A stretch of 64,000 bases of DNA from Diploptera punctata (Eukaryota; Arthropoda; Insecta; Blattodea; Blaberidae): contig JASPKZ010007250.1 in assembly GCA_030220185.1 (NCBI GenBank), positions 967,001-1,031,000 of the forward strand. Reading direction: 5' to 3'. This document shows, in pieces, positions 9,640 to 20,628 of this stretch. Numbering within the stretch: position 1 is the first letter of the stretch; the number at the start of each line of letters is the position of its first letter. Below the pieces are notes generated by a model, which did no database searches, was not told the DNA's origin, and saw only the letters and a list, made by a program, of their open reading frames with translations. Position numbers and translations under genes: made by a program.

Positions 9640-10390
9640 ATTTAATGACCTATATATTGATATAAAATGCAAAATAAAAAATGCATTTATGAACTAAAAA
9701 TACAAAAAATGACTAATAAAATAAAAAATGACGAATAAAGAGTTAAGAATTACCAATAAAAATATTTATTAGATTAAGTACTCACTTGATTACTGAATTA
9801 CATAAAATTTAACCTATCATCAAAATATTAAAAGAAAAGTATTAAAAAATAGGCTACATATTACAGTACCTTTTATTGCAGAAAATCCATTTCTATTACA
9901 CAGTGCACTTTTACAACAATTTTGAATTGCAGTTAACAATCAGAATAGGGGTAGAAGCTGGCATTAGCTCTAAGCAATTGAATAAAATTCCTAAAAGTGG
10001 GCAAGTTCATTATGCATATACCTTGAAAAATAAGAGTAGTAGTAGTTAGCAAAACATCTACTTAATTCCAAGAAATTGTATTGACAAGGAAAAATGCAAA
10101 ATTAAAATAAAAATCTCAAATCAAATAAAATAATGTCACAGCCTTGCGGAAGTGTAAAAAATGCTCAAAATGGCCTAAAAATTGCCAAAAAATGATATAT
10201 CCCTAAAAAAGTTAAGAAAATGCAAAAAAGTGCCATAACGAATTGATTTTATTTAATCCATTTTTTAATGTCATACATTTTCATATATGCAAGCAATGTT
10301 TCAACCTTCATAAGAAAAAGATGCAAAATCATTAATTGCCTTGCGCTGGTTATTAGGGTTTGTTATTTTTTAAAAAAACAATGCAAATAT
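9640..10390. other. Unassigned A-rich sequence
   Basis: Many short aaaatgc and aaaaatgac motifs, with loose similarity to 1380-1480. Possibly one old A-rich repeat. No coding signal. Confidence 0.35.
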
Positions 10391-10960
10391 GATTATTATG
10401 ATGGGCAGATGATATTCGGAAATTATTTAGATCTTGAAGTTTCCTGGCATTTAGGCTATCTTACAGGTGAGGACTAGTGGTTATGCTCCTTGCCTCTGGT
10501 CCCGAGGGTCGCGGGTTCAAACCCGGCCGGGGTCGATGGATTTTTTTAGGATGGAAAATACCAAGGAGCAAGTCCTTCGGGAGGGACTTTAAGCCGTGAG
10601 TCCCGAGTCTGAAGATTTTCAGGCTCGTAAAAGATCCTTAAGCCTGAATGAAAAGGCCTCTAAGCAAAATTTACCGATTTTTCCCGTCCTAGTACTGCCT
10701 TGGTTTCCTAGATGTCAGTATGAGGCGGAACGCTGACTACGGACCACTCAAATGACATCTATACGAAAACAAGTGTAACTAAATTAGTATGGTTCAAATT
10801 CTTCCCTGTAGGGGGAGAGCGCCTAAATCTCTGTTAAGGGAAACATGGGCTTACAAATACAAAAAATACAGGTGAGGAAAAACCTCGAAGAAAACCTCAC
10901 CCAGAAAACTGAAAACTAGTCCCGACCGGAACCCGGCCGAGGTAAAGATGTTACCTCTAC
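10391..10960 (-). mobile_element. Diverged SINE-A-like copy interrupted by SINE-D
   Basis: 10400-10472 (gggcagatgatattcgg ... tttcctggcat ... cttacaggtgagg) and 10878-10960 (aaacctcacccag ... gtcccgaccggaacccgg) are the two parts of a minus-strand SINE-A-like element. They join when the SINE-D at 10473-10866 and one copy of the target repeat are removed. Confidence 0.7.
10473..10866 (+). mobile_element. SINE-D, near full length, 11-bp target duplication
   Basis: Head actagtggttatgctcc and box-B-like gcgggttcaaacccgg, a body of about 390 bp with ccgtcctagtactgccttgg and cctgtagggggagagcg, and an A-rich end. The direct repeat tacaggtgagg lies at 10462-10472 and 10867-10877. Confidence 0.9.
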
Positions 10961-11230
10961 ATCAGATTGGTGAACCATGACCTACCGTCATAACGTTTTC
11001 TGTTTATAACTCACTAATTCAAACAAGCTTGTTTTTTTTTATTTACAATATTTGAAGCGTGTTATCCACTGTTTGATTTGTTTGTGTTTTCAATCTTACA
11101 GTTGTGTTATTAGTACTTCGTGCCACGCCTACGTTACTTGTGGTTGTCGAAAACTATTCTTAGAGCCAGTATTGACAATTTTTAGAATTAATTGGCTTTA
11201 TATTTTTATTTCTTTAACCTAGGAGATAGT

Positions 11231-11565
11231 CCTGCGCCGTAGCCGAGTGGTTAAAACAGGATACCTTGCGCAGAGCTAAGGGACTTGCGCTGTTTCGAGC
11301 TGTGACGAGGGAAGAACTTTTCTAATGGAATTTCGGTCAGTATGGGACCGATCCTCTCTCGGCATCGTGAGAAACTAGGGTAGCTACAATAAGTAGCGGC
11401 TCCAGATTGAGAAAAGCAGCTAAACGGCTGGGAGACCCGACATACTGATCACATGCCACCCATACACTGGCTGGATGACCGTCCACCTATGTGATTAACA
11501 TATGTTGATGTAAGGCCAGCAGCCGGCTGGTAGGGCAAGGACCTTCTAGGCCTGTCGCACCGTGG
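11231..11565 (+). mobile_element. SINE-B, older subfamily
   Basis: Head cctgcgccgtagccgagtgg, body ggaatttcggtcagtatggg, and end aggcctgtcgcaccgtggagt. Followed by a T-rich run and a minus-strand LINE-E end. Confidence 0.9.
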
Positions 11566-11566
11566 A

Positions 11567-11650
11567 GTTTTTTTTAGTAATTTAGGAGATACGGACATGT
11601 GCCCTTCTCTTCCACTCAACTGGATAAATATAGGGTACATTAAAATCTAG
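11567..11650 (-). mobile_element. LINE-E 3' terminus, decayed
   Basis: Contains the diagnostic cttctcttccactcaactgg block (minus: ccagttgagtggaagagaag) but lacks a clear triplet tail. Confidence 0.5.
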
Positions 11651-12281
11651 CAAAAACAATAACATCAGATACTTAACGATTATTTTGCCAAACTGAACAC
11701 CAATAAAAGTAAAATCTAAGATCTAATAAATTAATTAATATTAAATTAATTAAAATTAAAGCTAACAATAAAATAAACACAAGGAAGCATAGTCCCTATC
11801 TAATTTACATGAAAATATGTACAATAAATGAAAATAATAAAATAAAATTAATCAATTTATCGGTTACAAATAAGACATCGCCTTGAAATAATGATACATG
11901 TTAATACTATTATTACTCGTATAAAATAAAATAATATAGATTATTAACTGTTAAAATAACGCTATTGCTGAAGTATTTCCGTTAGTAAAAAATATTGTTT
12001 GTTTTTGAAGGATGTTGTAGTCTGGCAGTCTCTGTCAAAGGTCAAAAGAGAATTCTATGTTCTGGCGAGTGAAACTGTAAAAGATTGTAATAGGTAGTAC
12101 AATGCGTTCGTAGCTCGGTCGGACCGTTCAGCACGGCCTTGAACTGGGTGAGTATTGGCGCGCCTTCCGCCAGAGTTACACGTACACGACCGGCAAGTTA
12201 TTAGTACGGAGCACTACCTACTCTGCTAAAATTACAAATTAAAAATTACTACTGCACTAACTTACATTAGGCTTACCTGCA
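11651..12281. other. Unassigned sequence
   Basis: Very AT-rich to 12000. 12090-12230 is GC-richer and contains gtaggtagt and its complement actacctac about 120 bp apart, perhaps the terminal region of the transposon at 12282. No gene seen. Confidence 0.35.
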
Positions 12282-12599
12282 TCATAACAGATGTTGAAAG
12301 TGATGACCTTGAAGGCGAAGACATCCCTTATATCTCCGAAAACAATTCTGGTTTACTCGCAGAAATTCATATTGATTGATTGTCTGTATTTCTCTCGTGA
12401 TGTTGTCCTTCAATTCTTGTAACGTGTGCGGATTTGATTGGTGCACTTTATTCTCTAACGTTCTCCATAAATAAAAATCGCATGGCGATAGGTCAGGGGA
12501 ACGAGGTGGCCACAAACACACTTCGCAATTCGTGCATAGAATTCGCAGTAGTATGCGCTGTCGCTGAATCCTGCTAAAACCAATTATACAATCGTTCAT
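12282..12599 (-). pseudogene. Tc1/mariner-type transposase, C-terminal fragment
   Basis: A minus-strand frame of 105 codons encodes WPPRSPDLSPCDFYLW, the motif carrying the last acidic residue of the DD(34)D/E triad. NPHTLQELKDNI follows, and the frame ends GHHFQHLL and stop, a common end in this superfamily. The first two thirds, including the DNA-binding domain and the first catalytic residues, are absent. Isolated and non-functional. Confidence 0.85.
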
Positions 12600-12690
12600 A
12601 TCTTGTTAGTTGCGGAAAACAATTATTTAAAATTAAAGTAACATAAACGTGTGAATCAACTATTGTGTCAACGAAAAATATAGGACCGAT

Positions 12691-13236
12691 AACACTGGTC
12701 AACATGATTTTTGTCTCATGCGTACCAATAGTTGTACTTAATGCAGTTTTTTTATCGTGTTTTCAAATATGTATTCGGAATTTCTCCATCACCCACAGTT
12801 TTTTATTTCAATTTCAATTAATAGAAAAAAATAATTATTTTTTTAATAAACGTTTTTTCGTCCATTGTAAAATAAAACCAAATGAGCTAACTCAAATGGT
12901 TTCAGCTATGGAAAAGAGATATCAAGGCAAATGGAATCCTAATATGCTGGCCGATTATTGTTGGACAATCAAGAGGGATGCTCCACAGGCGAAATATAGC
13001 AGAAAATCGTAATTTCTTACTTTCTAGACGAGTCCGAATGTTGCGAATATTGTGTAGTTACGAATGTAGAAAATATTAAAGTGTTTGAAATTATAAATTC
13101 CTGTCTCTCGGAACCCTTGCGTAATAGAGAAAAACCGAAATCATATTTGAATTCAGAAGAAAAAATACTACCAGAATCACATATTTTTCTTTCTGAGACA
13201 AAAAAAAAAAGTTTTTTTTTTTTTTGCTCAGTGTAA
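12691..13236 (+). mobile_element. Putative DNA transposon or MITE 'G', copy 1
   Basis: A segment of about 545 bp recurs inverted at 58106-58656. The ends are acactggtcaacatg and its partial complement ctcagtgt, suggesting short terminal inverted repeats. Both copies hold a short frame ending QAKYSRKS (here 12886-13011) preceded by a tract ending ttcag. Copy 2 has gtgagt after the frame, as if it were an exon. I do not recognise the protein. Confidence 0.55.
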
Positions 13237-13317
13237 TTCTATGGGCATTCACTGCGCACCAAATCCCAACTTTTGCAGCACGATGAGGAACTTCATGAAT
13301 AATATGGGGATTTTCGG

Positions 13318-13406
13318 TACACCGGGATATACCTGGCTCGAGTCCATATAGAGGATATTTTTCTCTCATGGAATTTCGGGCACATGAAACCGGTGCCCAC
13401 TCACTA
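13318..13406 (+). mobile_element. SINE-B fragment
   Basis: tggctcgagtccatataga and ctcatggaatttcgggcac ... ccggtgcccac match the SINE-B head/body junction. Both ends are missing. Confidence 0.6.
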
Positions 13407-13407
13407 T

Positions 13408-14165
13408 CATATGTAATGCCACGAGTGATTTCCAAATTATGGATAAATTCACAACTCACGAAGTAAGGAGTGAATTTATCTAGAGAATTTTGAAATCAAG
13501 AGTGGCATTTGTTAGGACTATTTGACGAATAAAATTAAGCTGTTTACTCACAAATCATTATTCAACTATAGTTATTTTAAAATATTTATATATTTAATGT
13601 ACACGGCGATGTTTGAAAACAAATGAGAAACGATTGGTACGCTTCATTTGCTTCTTTTTATTTTGTTCATCACTGCAACCAGATCATAATATTATTTATT
13701 GCCAAAAGATCGCAATGTTGTAAGAATGCATCCTAGTGGAGAAATTTATAACCAATGTTATAGGTATTAATTAATTTCTGATGTCCTATTGTAAATATGT
13801 CAATTAGATTTTTCTGCGTCATTTCCTGGAAAACAATTCGTTTAAGAAAGTGCAAACAGTGGTTTTTTTTCTTTTTGCTATAATCAATTGTTACAAATGT
13901 TTTTATATATCTATCGCATGCGCTACGTTTGACATTCGTGCACTATATATACTATCTGGTAGCCGTATTTCTTAGAGAGTCAGTCACTGCAAAGTAATGC
14001 TATGACCTATTCAGAATGTTAAAATGGAGGTGGTTTCTTTATTATGATAAACTTTAGTTGGTACATTTTAGGCGAAACACGACTGTGATTGGTTGTAAAT
14101 AAAAAATCATTGAAATGTGATTGGTCATTGACTTCCATTTGGGGCATGAGTTAAATAGTCATGTT
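13408..14165 (+). mobile_element. Palindrome-ended DNA element 'F', copy 1
   Basis: Shares about 700 bp with 31718-32390 (minus), from gtaatgccacgagtgatttc through gtggcatttgttaggactat to gggcatgagttaaatagtc. The core is bounded by gactatttgac (13524) and the complement of gactatttaac. The outer end is a palindrome (aatgccac ... gtggcatt) interrupted here by about 40 bp. Confidence 0.65.
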
Positions 14166-14289
14166 AAATTATTTGTGCCTCCATATTGAAAACCAGCTGT
14201 AATACCTGAAGAACTCAACATGCTAATCAGATATCATTCCTATTCGTCAAAATTAATTAACTTCATAAAAAATTCCGTTGAGGTGAACA

Positions 14290-14571
14290 GTCATAAAATA
14301 AAATATTAAAATAAATGAATAAATATTTTGGGAGGTGCCGTTGTTCTCAACTAGGTTAATTTCATTTTAATTGTAGGCCTTTCAAAAATCGGCTTCTATC
14401 TTCAGCAAAAGGGTGAAAAAAACAAAACTACAGTCAGTAGCTACAACCCTTCTGCTGAAGATGGAAGTCTGTTTCTGAAAGGCCTACAGCTTTAAAAATG
14501 TTCACCCTACATGAGGACGACGGCACCTTCCAAGATATGTATTCATTTACTTTAATATTTTACTTTATGAC
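14290..14571. repeat. Foldback element with ~120-bp arms
   Basis: The left arm (14290-14416) starts gtcataaaataaaatatta and reaches cttctatcttcagcaaaagg. The right arm (14444-14571) is its imperfect complement, ending taatattttactttatgac. The central loop is about 27 bp. I find no target duplication. Confidence 0.75.
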
Positions 14572-14574
14572 TAA

Positions 14575-14690
14575 TGTACTGGCTGAATGATCGTCCACTT
14601 CTGTAAGTGGAGCATGTGGATGTGAGACCATCACCCAACTGGTAGTCCAAGGGCTTTCTAGGCCTGTCATGCTCTGGAGTTTAGTTTTTG
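14575..14690 (+). mobile_element. SINE-B 3' fragment, older subfamily
   Basis: tactggctgaatgatcgtcc, gtggatgtgagacca and ggcctgtcatgctctggagt match the 3' third of SINE-B. Confidence 0.75.
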
Positions 14691-14704
14691 ATGCATACTT
14701 ACTA

Positions 14705-15236
14705 CTGGAAATCCATTTTAAGCGGAAACATTTTACAGCGTTGCAGCGGCTCTCACTTTTCCCGCTATTGTGCTTGCACCGGTGGGGAGCGTGTTCCGTT
14801 ACTACCTGCAAATGAAGTTAGTTAGAAGCTACAAAATACAAATAACTCAACTAATTTAGATTATTATTAAAAAATAGGCTTATACATAGAGGCTTATTAC
14901 TCACCATTTATTTGAGATACTGTTGAAAATGACCCCCGTCCGCATTAAGACATGCCTCACATCGTTTAAACAAATTATCTGCCACTTTCTGTAATTCTAT
15001 GGATATTTCTCAATAAGTAACATTCACCAAATTAATTCACTGTTCAACCGTGTACTTCATTTTCGATTACTTTCTTATGTAACACACGACAACAAGCGAC
15101 ACGCGTCCCACTACAACTCACTGAAGCAACTAACCGCTGGGATGTTGTGTACAACTTATCTCCCACGCTGCGATCGTACTTCTCACAGCGGCGGCTGCAG
15201 AATGATGCGAGGTTTCCTCTTAAAATGGATTCCCTG
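14705..15236 (-). mobile_element. Miniature Tc1/mariner-type transposon retaining both ends of its transposase gene
   Basis: Terminal inverted repeats: ctggaaatccattttaagcg at the left and its near-complement at 15211-15236. TA dinucleotides lie at 14703-14704 and 15237-15238. On the minus strand a start at about 15058 reads MKYTVEQ, stop, INLVNVTY, then passes directly into the C-terminal end FKRCEACLNADGGHFQQYLK near 14910-14970. About 90% of a transposase ORF is therefore deleted in frame order. Total 532 bp. Confidence 0.8.
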
Positions 15237-15350
15237 TATTTTTTTAACTCCATAGCACGACCGACCTAGAAGCTCTAGGCGTATCAACATACTCTGTGTG
15301 ACGCTGTCTTATGTAAGAACATTATAGGCCTAAGTGAGGGGCGGATTTCT

Positions 15351-15476
15351 TCTTCTTCTTCTTCTTCATCTTCTTAAATGGCACTACAGCCCAATAAGAC
15401 CCTTCGCCTCCTCAGTGAGACATTCCTCTCCATAGAAAGCCTTTCCCAATAGTTTATTAGACTTTTTTAAGATCCT
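15351..15476 (-). mobile_element. LINE-F type 3' end with (GAA)n tail and 11-bp target duplication
   Basis: Minus strand: aatgtctcactgaggaggcg ... gggctgtagtgccatttaag, then a GAA tail. The target ggcggatttct is repeated at 15340-15350 and 15477-15487. Extremely 5'-truncated retroposon of 126 bp. Confidence 0.75.
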
Positions 15477-15487
15477 GGCGGATTTCT

Positions 15488-16044
15488 GACATACACAATA
15501 ACAAAATATGCACGCTTTCATGGCCAAAAAAGTGTTTAAATGTGGCCCCAGAATACAAAAATTTAGACCTTATAATTTAATGAGTCTAGTAAACATTTTA
15601 TTTTTACTAATTGTTAATTCATACAGGCCTACATTTTTAAAACATAAAGTAATGAAATATTTACCTAAAACGTCCGTCTCCTCAATTGTATTAGTTATTT
15701 AACTGTAGCACTTTCGGGACTAGTCCCATCATCAGCAGGATTCAAAACTGGTGTTTCACTGAAGATCTGGTAGAGGGGGTTACACGTACTGGGTGCGTTT
15801 TCATTTATCAAATGGTCGTTATTTCAGGTAAATATTTCATTACTTTATGTCTTAAATTTGAATAATACCTCAACGGAACTTCATCATGAAGGCCTTATCA
15901 TCTTATCAAGGCCTACATTTTCCAACTTTTGACCACATAGTGAAAGCAGAGATTGTAACAGTCTGGTCTTTCAAATAATTTCCAAAATAAAAGTGACCTT
16001 CGAACGAGTGAACATGCATCTTGCGACTTACATACATTAACCTT
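15488..16044. other. Unassigned sequence
   Basis: The frame 15508-15702 has no recognisable domain. 15715-15750 (ttcgggactagtcccatcat) is a short palindrome-containing motif that loosely resembles 55080-55110. Nothing else stands out. Confidence 0.35.
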
Positions 16045-16135
16045 ATGTAACTCATTGGCATTATCGAACTCGCAGGTTAATGGCCGCGCGGACATAAGCT
16101 CTCCACACATCCCTATCCTGAGCTAATGTTTTCGC
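16045..16135 (-). mobile_element. LINE-A 3' terminus, ~90 bp
   Basis: Minus strand of gtaactcattggcattatcg and ggccgcgcggacataagctc, the last codons and 3' end of LINE-A. Confidence 0.75.
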
Positions 16136-16314
16136 ACGATTTACATACATTATGTTGGTCATTTAAACTTGGCTGAAGAACAACGAAAATCCCCGAAATA
16201 TGACTAAAATGTGACCTTATTACAGAAATTAGAACAAATATGACAATCTGAAAACATGAGAAAAGTTACTTTTAAGACAACAAAAATCACCATTTTTTTG
16301 TTAGAAGATCTATA

Positions 16315-16510
16315 ACTAACTCACTGGCACTATCAAACCCGTAGGTTCATAGCCGCGTGGACATAAGCTCTCCTTACATCAATATCCTGATCTAATGTTT
16401 TTCAATCATCCCCTGTATAATGGTACATGGATAATGTTATTCTTCCATCTCATTCTCGGACTGCAACTGGGCTTTATCCCTCTGGTTTTTCTACAAAAGT
16501 TACCACGCCA
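16315..16510 (-). mobile_element. LINE-A 3' terminus, decayed
   Basis: taactaactcactggcac to ttctggttttt..caaaag matches the LINE-A end in minus orientation, with deletions in the GKRPVGRP block. It ends where the satellite begins. Confidence 0.75.
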
Positions 16511-16530
16511 CTCTTTAATTTCTATATAAA

Positions 16531-17558
16531 TCATACAGTGTGCGGTAGAAACAATGACCCGCTTTAAACATGTGGAAAATCTGCACTTAAACTGACGTGA
16601 AATATTTTCAACATGTGGAAAAACTGCACTTAAACTGACGTGAAATATTTTCAACATGTGGAAAAACTGCACTTAAACTGATGTGAAATATTTTCAATGT
16701 CCTATAGAACAACAGTGCGCATGCGCCAGAGTTTATAGAGCCACCGATAACCCATCATCGAACCACATATCGATTATCATCCTCGATTACTATCGATATC
16801 GTACTAACGTTCAAAAATCTTAAATCATACAGTGTGCGCTTTAAACATGTGGAAAAACTGCACTTAAACTGACGTGAAATATTTTCAATGTCCTATAGAA
16901 CAACAAAAAACTGCACTTAAACTGACGTGAAATATTTTCAATGTCCTATAGAACAACAGTGCGCATGCGCCAGAGTTTATAGAGCTACCGATAACCCATC
17001 ATCGAACCACATATCGGTTATCATCCTCGATTACTATCGATATCGTACTAACGTTCAAAAATCTTAAATCATACAGTGTGCGCTTTAAACATGTGGAAAA
17101 ACTGCACTTAAACTGACGTGAAATATTTTCAATGTCCTATAGAACAACAAAAAACTGCACATTAAACTGACGTGAAATATTTTCAATGTCCTATAGAACA
17201 ACAGTGCGCATGCGCCAGAGTTTATAGAGCTACCGATAACCCATCATCGAACCACATATCGATTATCATCCTCGATTACTATCGATATCGTACTAACGTT
17301 CAAAAATCTTAAATCATACAGTGTGCGCTTTAAACATGTGGAAAAACTGCACTTAAACTGACGTGAAATATTTTCAATGTCCTATAGAACAACAAAAAAC
17401 TGCACTTAAACTGACGTGAAATATTTTCAATGTCCTATAGAACAACAGTGCGCATGCGCCAGAGTTTATAGAGCTACCGATAACCCATCATCGAACCACA
17501 TATCGGTTATCATCCTCGATTACTATCGATATCGTACTAATGTTCAAAAATCTTATGC
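16531..17558. repeat. Tandem satellite array, ~244-bp monomer
   Basis: Monomers begin at catacagtgtgcg at 16826, 17070 and 17315 (spacings 244 and 245). A rearranged first unit starts at 16531. Each monomer holds a duplicated subrepeat (actgcacttaaactgacgtg then ttttcaatgtcctatag), the palindrome tgcgcatgcgc and a ClaI-rich block with atcgat and tatcgatatcg. The first unit has three copies of the catgtggaaaaactgc subrepeat. Monomers are nearly identical. Confidence 0.9.
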
Positions 17559-18226
17559 TAGATGGTAGCATCTCGCTATGAAATTTAAATGACCAATCTT
17601 TGCGATACATCCCCAAATCTACGTTTAAAAATGATAATAATATTAATATTAACAAACGTTTATTAATAATGGGTGTACACTTACTTATCACTCCCTAACG
17701 CAGATCCAACTAGCGATAACCCAAAACAGCGATAGAAAAATCAAAGACTAAGTAATATACTCTGTGGGGAAAATAGGAGCTAGCATCACAATATTGTCTG
17801 ACGGTGTCATAATATTGTGATTTGCGTATGTAAATAAGTACTTCGAAAATTGTCTAATAATGTTATAAAAATGGTTTGAAAAAGTATAAAATATTAAAAA
17901 ATGTTAGTAAGTACAGAAGGAGAGCTATAGTTTACAATAATAAACTGAAAAATCAAAAAGCAGTAAAAGTGCAGTTGAGCCAAACTTGTTATTTTGGCAT
18001 GAAGAAATACTTCTTCTTCTTCGTCACGGTTTACGCTTATTTACTAGCCTGTTCCGGCTCCAAATTGCTGCTGTTTCCATCTTTTCTTTGGTCCTCCCAG
18101 ATTACTTCTTCCTCGTGGTGAATAGCTGTATGCTGCTTTTGGTATTCTATTCTCATGAACAAATACAACTACACATTATTAGTGTGCATTGTTCGAAAGA
18201 ACACATCCTACTATTAATTACACATG
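17559..18226. other. Unassigned sequence with a small hairpin
   Basis: At 17785-17822 atcacaatatt and aatattgtgat form an 11-bp stem with a 15-base loop. The frames 17876-18121 and 17986-18252 show no domain. Probably the flank or 3' region of the transposon that follows. Confidence 0.4.
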
Positions 18227-19095
18227 TCACTTCTTGTGAATTATGTCTTTAGGTGCCCACCATTGTTGGCGATGCAATCATCTGCACGAACACGCACATT
18301 CTCCATAACCTTATGTAGAGTGTCACCTGTTACGGCCTCGATTTCGGAGTGAATGTTGTTTTCCAAGCCTTCAAGAGTTTTAGGCTTGTTAGCATACACT
18401 TTGGATTTTAGGGATCACCACAAAAAAAATCGGGGGCACGCCGTAATGTAGTGGTTAAGGCACTGCGCTACAAGCCAGAAGATCGAGGGTTCGAGTCCCG
18501 GTGGGTCAGGATTTTTAAACTGACCCAAACCCTCTTGCGGCACTATGACCCTGGGCTCGACTCAGCCTCTAACGGAAATGAGTACCAGACTCTTGTTCTG
18601 GGGTAAAGGCGGCAGCACGCAGGGCTGGCTGACATCAAGTGCCGATTGTCCAGAAAAACAGGAGCCTTAACGTCCTACTACCCCAAGGGCCTCCTGAGGC
18701 CTGTAGTGGGATCACTTTGCCTTTTTTTTACAGAAAAAATAACAAGCCGGCAAATCGGGCAAACGGGGTGACCAGTTGACATTGCCAAAGCAGCTCTTAT
18801 TCTTGCAATGTTGTCCGGGATGCGAACCGTCCGTGGCCTACCAGGCGGCATGCTGTTTGTTACAGATGCTGTTGCTCTGAGCTGCTGCACCCATCTCGTA
18901 ATCGACTTCCGATTCGGAACTTGATCGTTCCGACCAACGTTAAAATGTTGCCGGAAAAAAACGCTGTATCCGTACGACCACTGTCACCACATTTGTAAAA
19001 CGTTTCTATTGCAAACGCACGGTGTTCGTTTGGCAACGCTCCATATTGACTGGCAATGATTTGAACTTCACTACGCATTGGTACCAATATCAACT
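18227..19095 (-). pseudogene. Tc1/mariner-type transposase, internally deleted, interrupted by SINE-C
   Basis: Minus strand 19078-18724 encodes an N-terminal helix-turn-helix region: QIIASQYGALPNEHRAFAIE, then after a frameshift QLRATASVTNSMPPGRPRTV. A SINE-C occupies 18431-18722. Minus strand 18420-18227 then gives the C-terminus: SLKSKVYANKPKTLEGLENN ... CIANNGGHLKDIIHKK and stop. The DDE catalytic region between them is missing, so the copy was already deleted or lost that part near the SINE site. Confidence 0.8.
18431..18722 (+). mobile_element. SINE-C, near full length
   Basis: Head ggcacgccgtaatgtagtgg, box-B-like gggttcgagtcccgg, body ctgacccaaaccctct and gagtaccagactcttgttct, end ggcctgtagtgggatcactt. 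Flanked by A-rich tracts (aaaaaaat and aaaaaat), a possible target repeat. Confidence 0.9.
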
Positions 19096-19139
19096 CTTTA
19101 AGAAGCCGTGTCCAATAATGGCGGGCAATTTAAAATGAG

Positions 19140-19601
19140 CAGTTATATTATATGGATGCGAAACATGGACTGTTACTTTAAGGGAGGAAAGGAGATTACA
19201 AGTATTTCAGAATAAAGTACTTAGGAAAATTTTTGGACCAAAGAGAGATGAACAGACAGGTGAATGGAGAAGACTACATAACGACTAACTACATGGTCTT
19301 TATAGGAAGCCAGATATAATAAGAACAGTTAAGTCTCGTAGACAGCGATGGGCAGGACATATTGCACTTATGGGGAATGAAAACTTGCATGAAAGCTTCT
19401 TGTAGGAAATCCAGAGGGAAAACGCTCAGTTGCTAGACCAAGAATGAGGTGGGAGAATAACATTAACTATGATTTGAGGGAAGTAGATTATACAGGGAAT
19501 GATCGGAAAGCATTAGCACAGGATAGGGATGTATGGAGAGCTTATGTCTGCGCGGCCATGAACCTACGGGTTCGACAGTGCCAGTGAGTAAGTAAGTAAG
19601 T
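19140..19601 (+). mobile_element. LINE-A, 5'-truncated, 13-bp target duplication and TAAG tail
   Basis: Begins in the YGCETWTVTLRE coding region and runs to the ORF end and gtgccagtgagtaagtaagt. The target aatttaaaatgag is repeated at 19127-19139 and 19602-19614. The (TAAG)n tail at the 3' end is diagnostic of the family. It inserted just upstream of the transposase pseudogene's start. Confidence 0.9.
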
Positions 19602-19614
19602 AATTTAAAATGAG

Positions 19615-20628
19615 TCATTGTTTCTGCCGCACCCGGTACCTACTTACTCGAAACTAAAAATAATTATTTAAAAAATATGTATGACATGTTATAGGAATCA
19701 ACCCCCTAATTATAAGCGTACATTCAATTACAGATAACTTCAATTGTCTTTAAACGAACCCCTTACAGGCCTTCATCATATAGGATGTGCCGGTTCGCTC
19801 AGGGTAGAATATGATCACTCAGGGATGTTTATATTATACACATTTTATTTCAATTTATTGTACAATTTTGTGTGTACAACGGTATTTACAATGTTTGATA
19901 TTTTACTATCTCGGAGTGGAGTTGATGAATTACTTCCGCGTGTTTTTTAATATCACCTTCGCGAACGGTTACTGACGAACTTGACTATTGCAGAACGTAG
20001 GAGCGTGAGAGAGTTTTCACACGCGTCCTCGCCTTATAAGGGCGATGACTCCTCCCATAAGTTGCCACCCCCACTCCGAGTGTATATGTTATTCATTATA
20101 GCTTAGAGGGGTAGGTACCATTCGTTTGGGTTTCTATGTTGGTAATAGACTCGTGTGCACGTTTGTGCGCCTTCCAGTTATTACTATTAATGGTACGTTT
20201 TAATACTCACGAGTCTATTACTTCTTGTCACAAGGATACAAATGGACTGAAGAGATTGTGGAAAAGTGTAAAAGTAAACTTTTTATTTGTTTCAGGGATT
20301 AAAACAACAAATACCAGTTATGAGTCAGAAGGGGATAAAACTACCCGTGGTAGAGGTGAGTGTTAAATTTTAATGTTTATATCTAATCAAGGTTTTTCTA
20401 GATTTCGCCGAAAAAAAAAGAATAATTGATCATACAGAGATTATTGTTATTATATTTTTAAGAAACGTACTTCCAAACATATCGTATATGAGTTATGCGC
20501 ATTGATCAAATTGTTTGTAATTCTTTAGTTGAATATTCGGACTGGGCGAGCAGACTGCCCTAAGCATTGCGCCCTGAAATATCTATTGCGCTATTCCAGT
20601 ATATTATGCATGAATGGAATGAATTCTA
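19615..20628. other. Unassigned sequence
   Basis: Moderately GC-richer near 19960-20080. The frames 19744-19950 and 20136-20366 have no recognisable motif. No repeat shared with the rest of the window. Confidence 0.35.

Noticed and set aside
16531..17558. CRISPR-like array
   Set aside because: Monomers of about 244 bp are repeated without unique spacers, and the context is an animal genome. It is a satellite.
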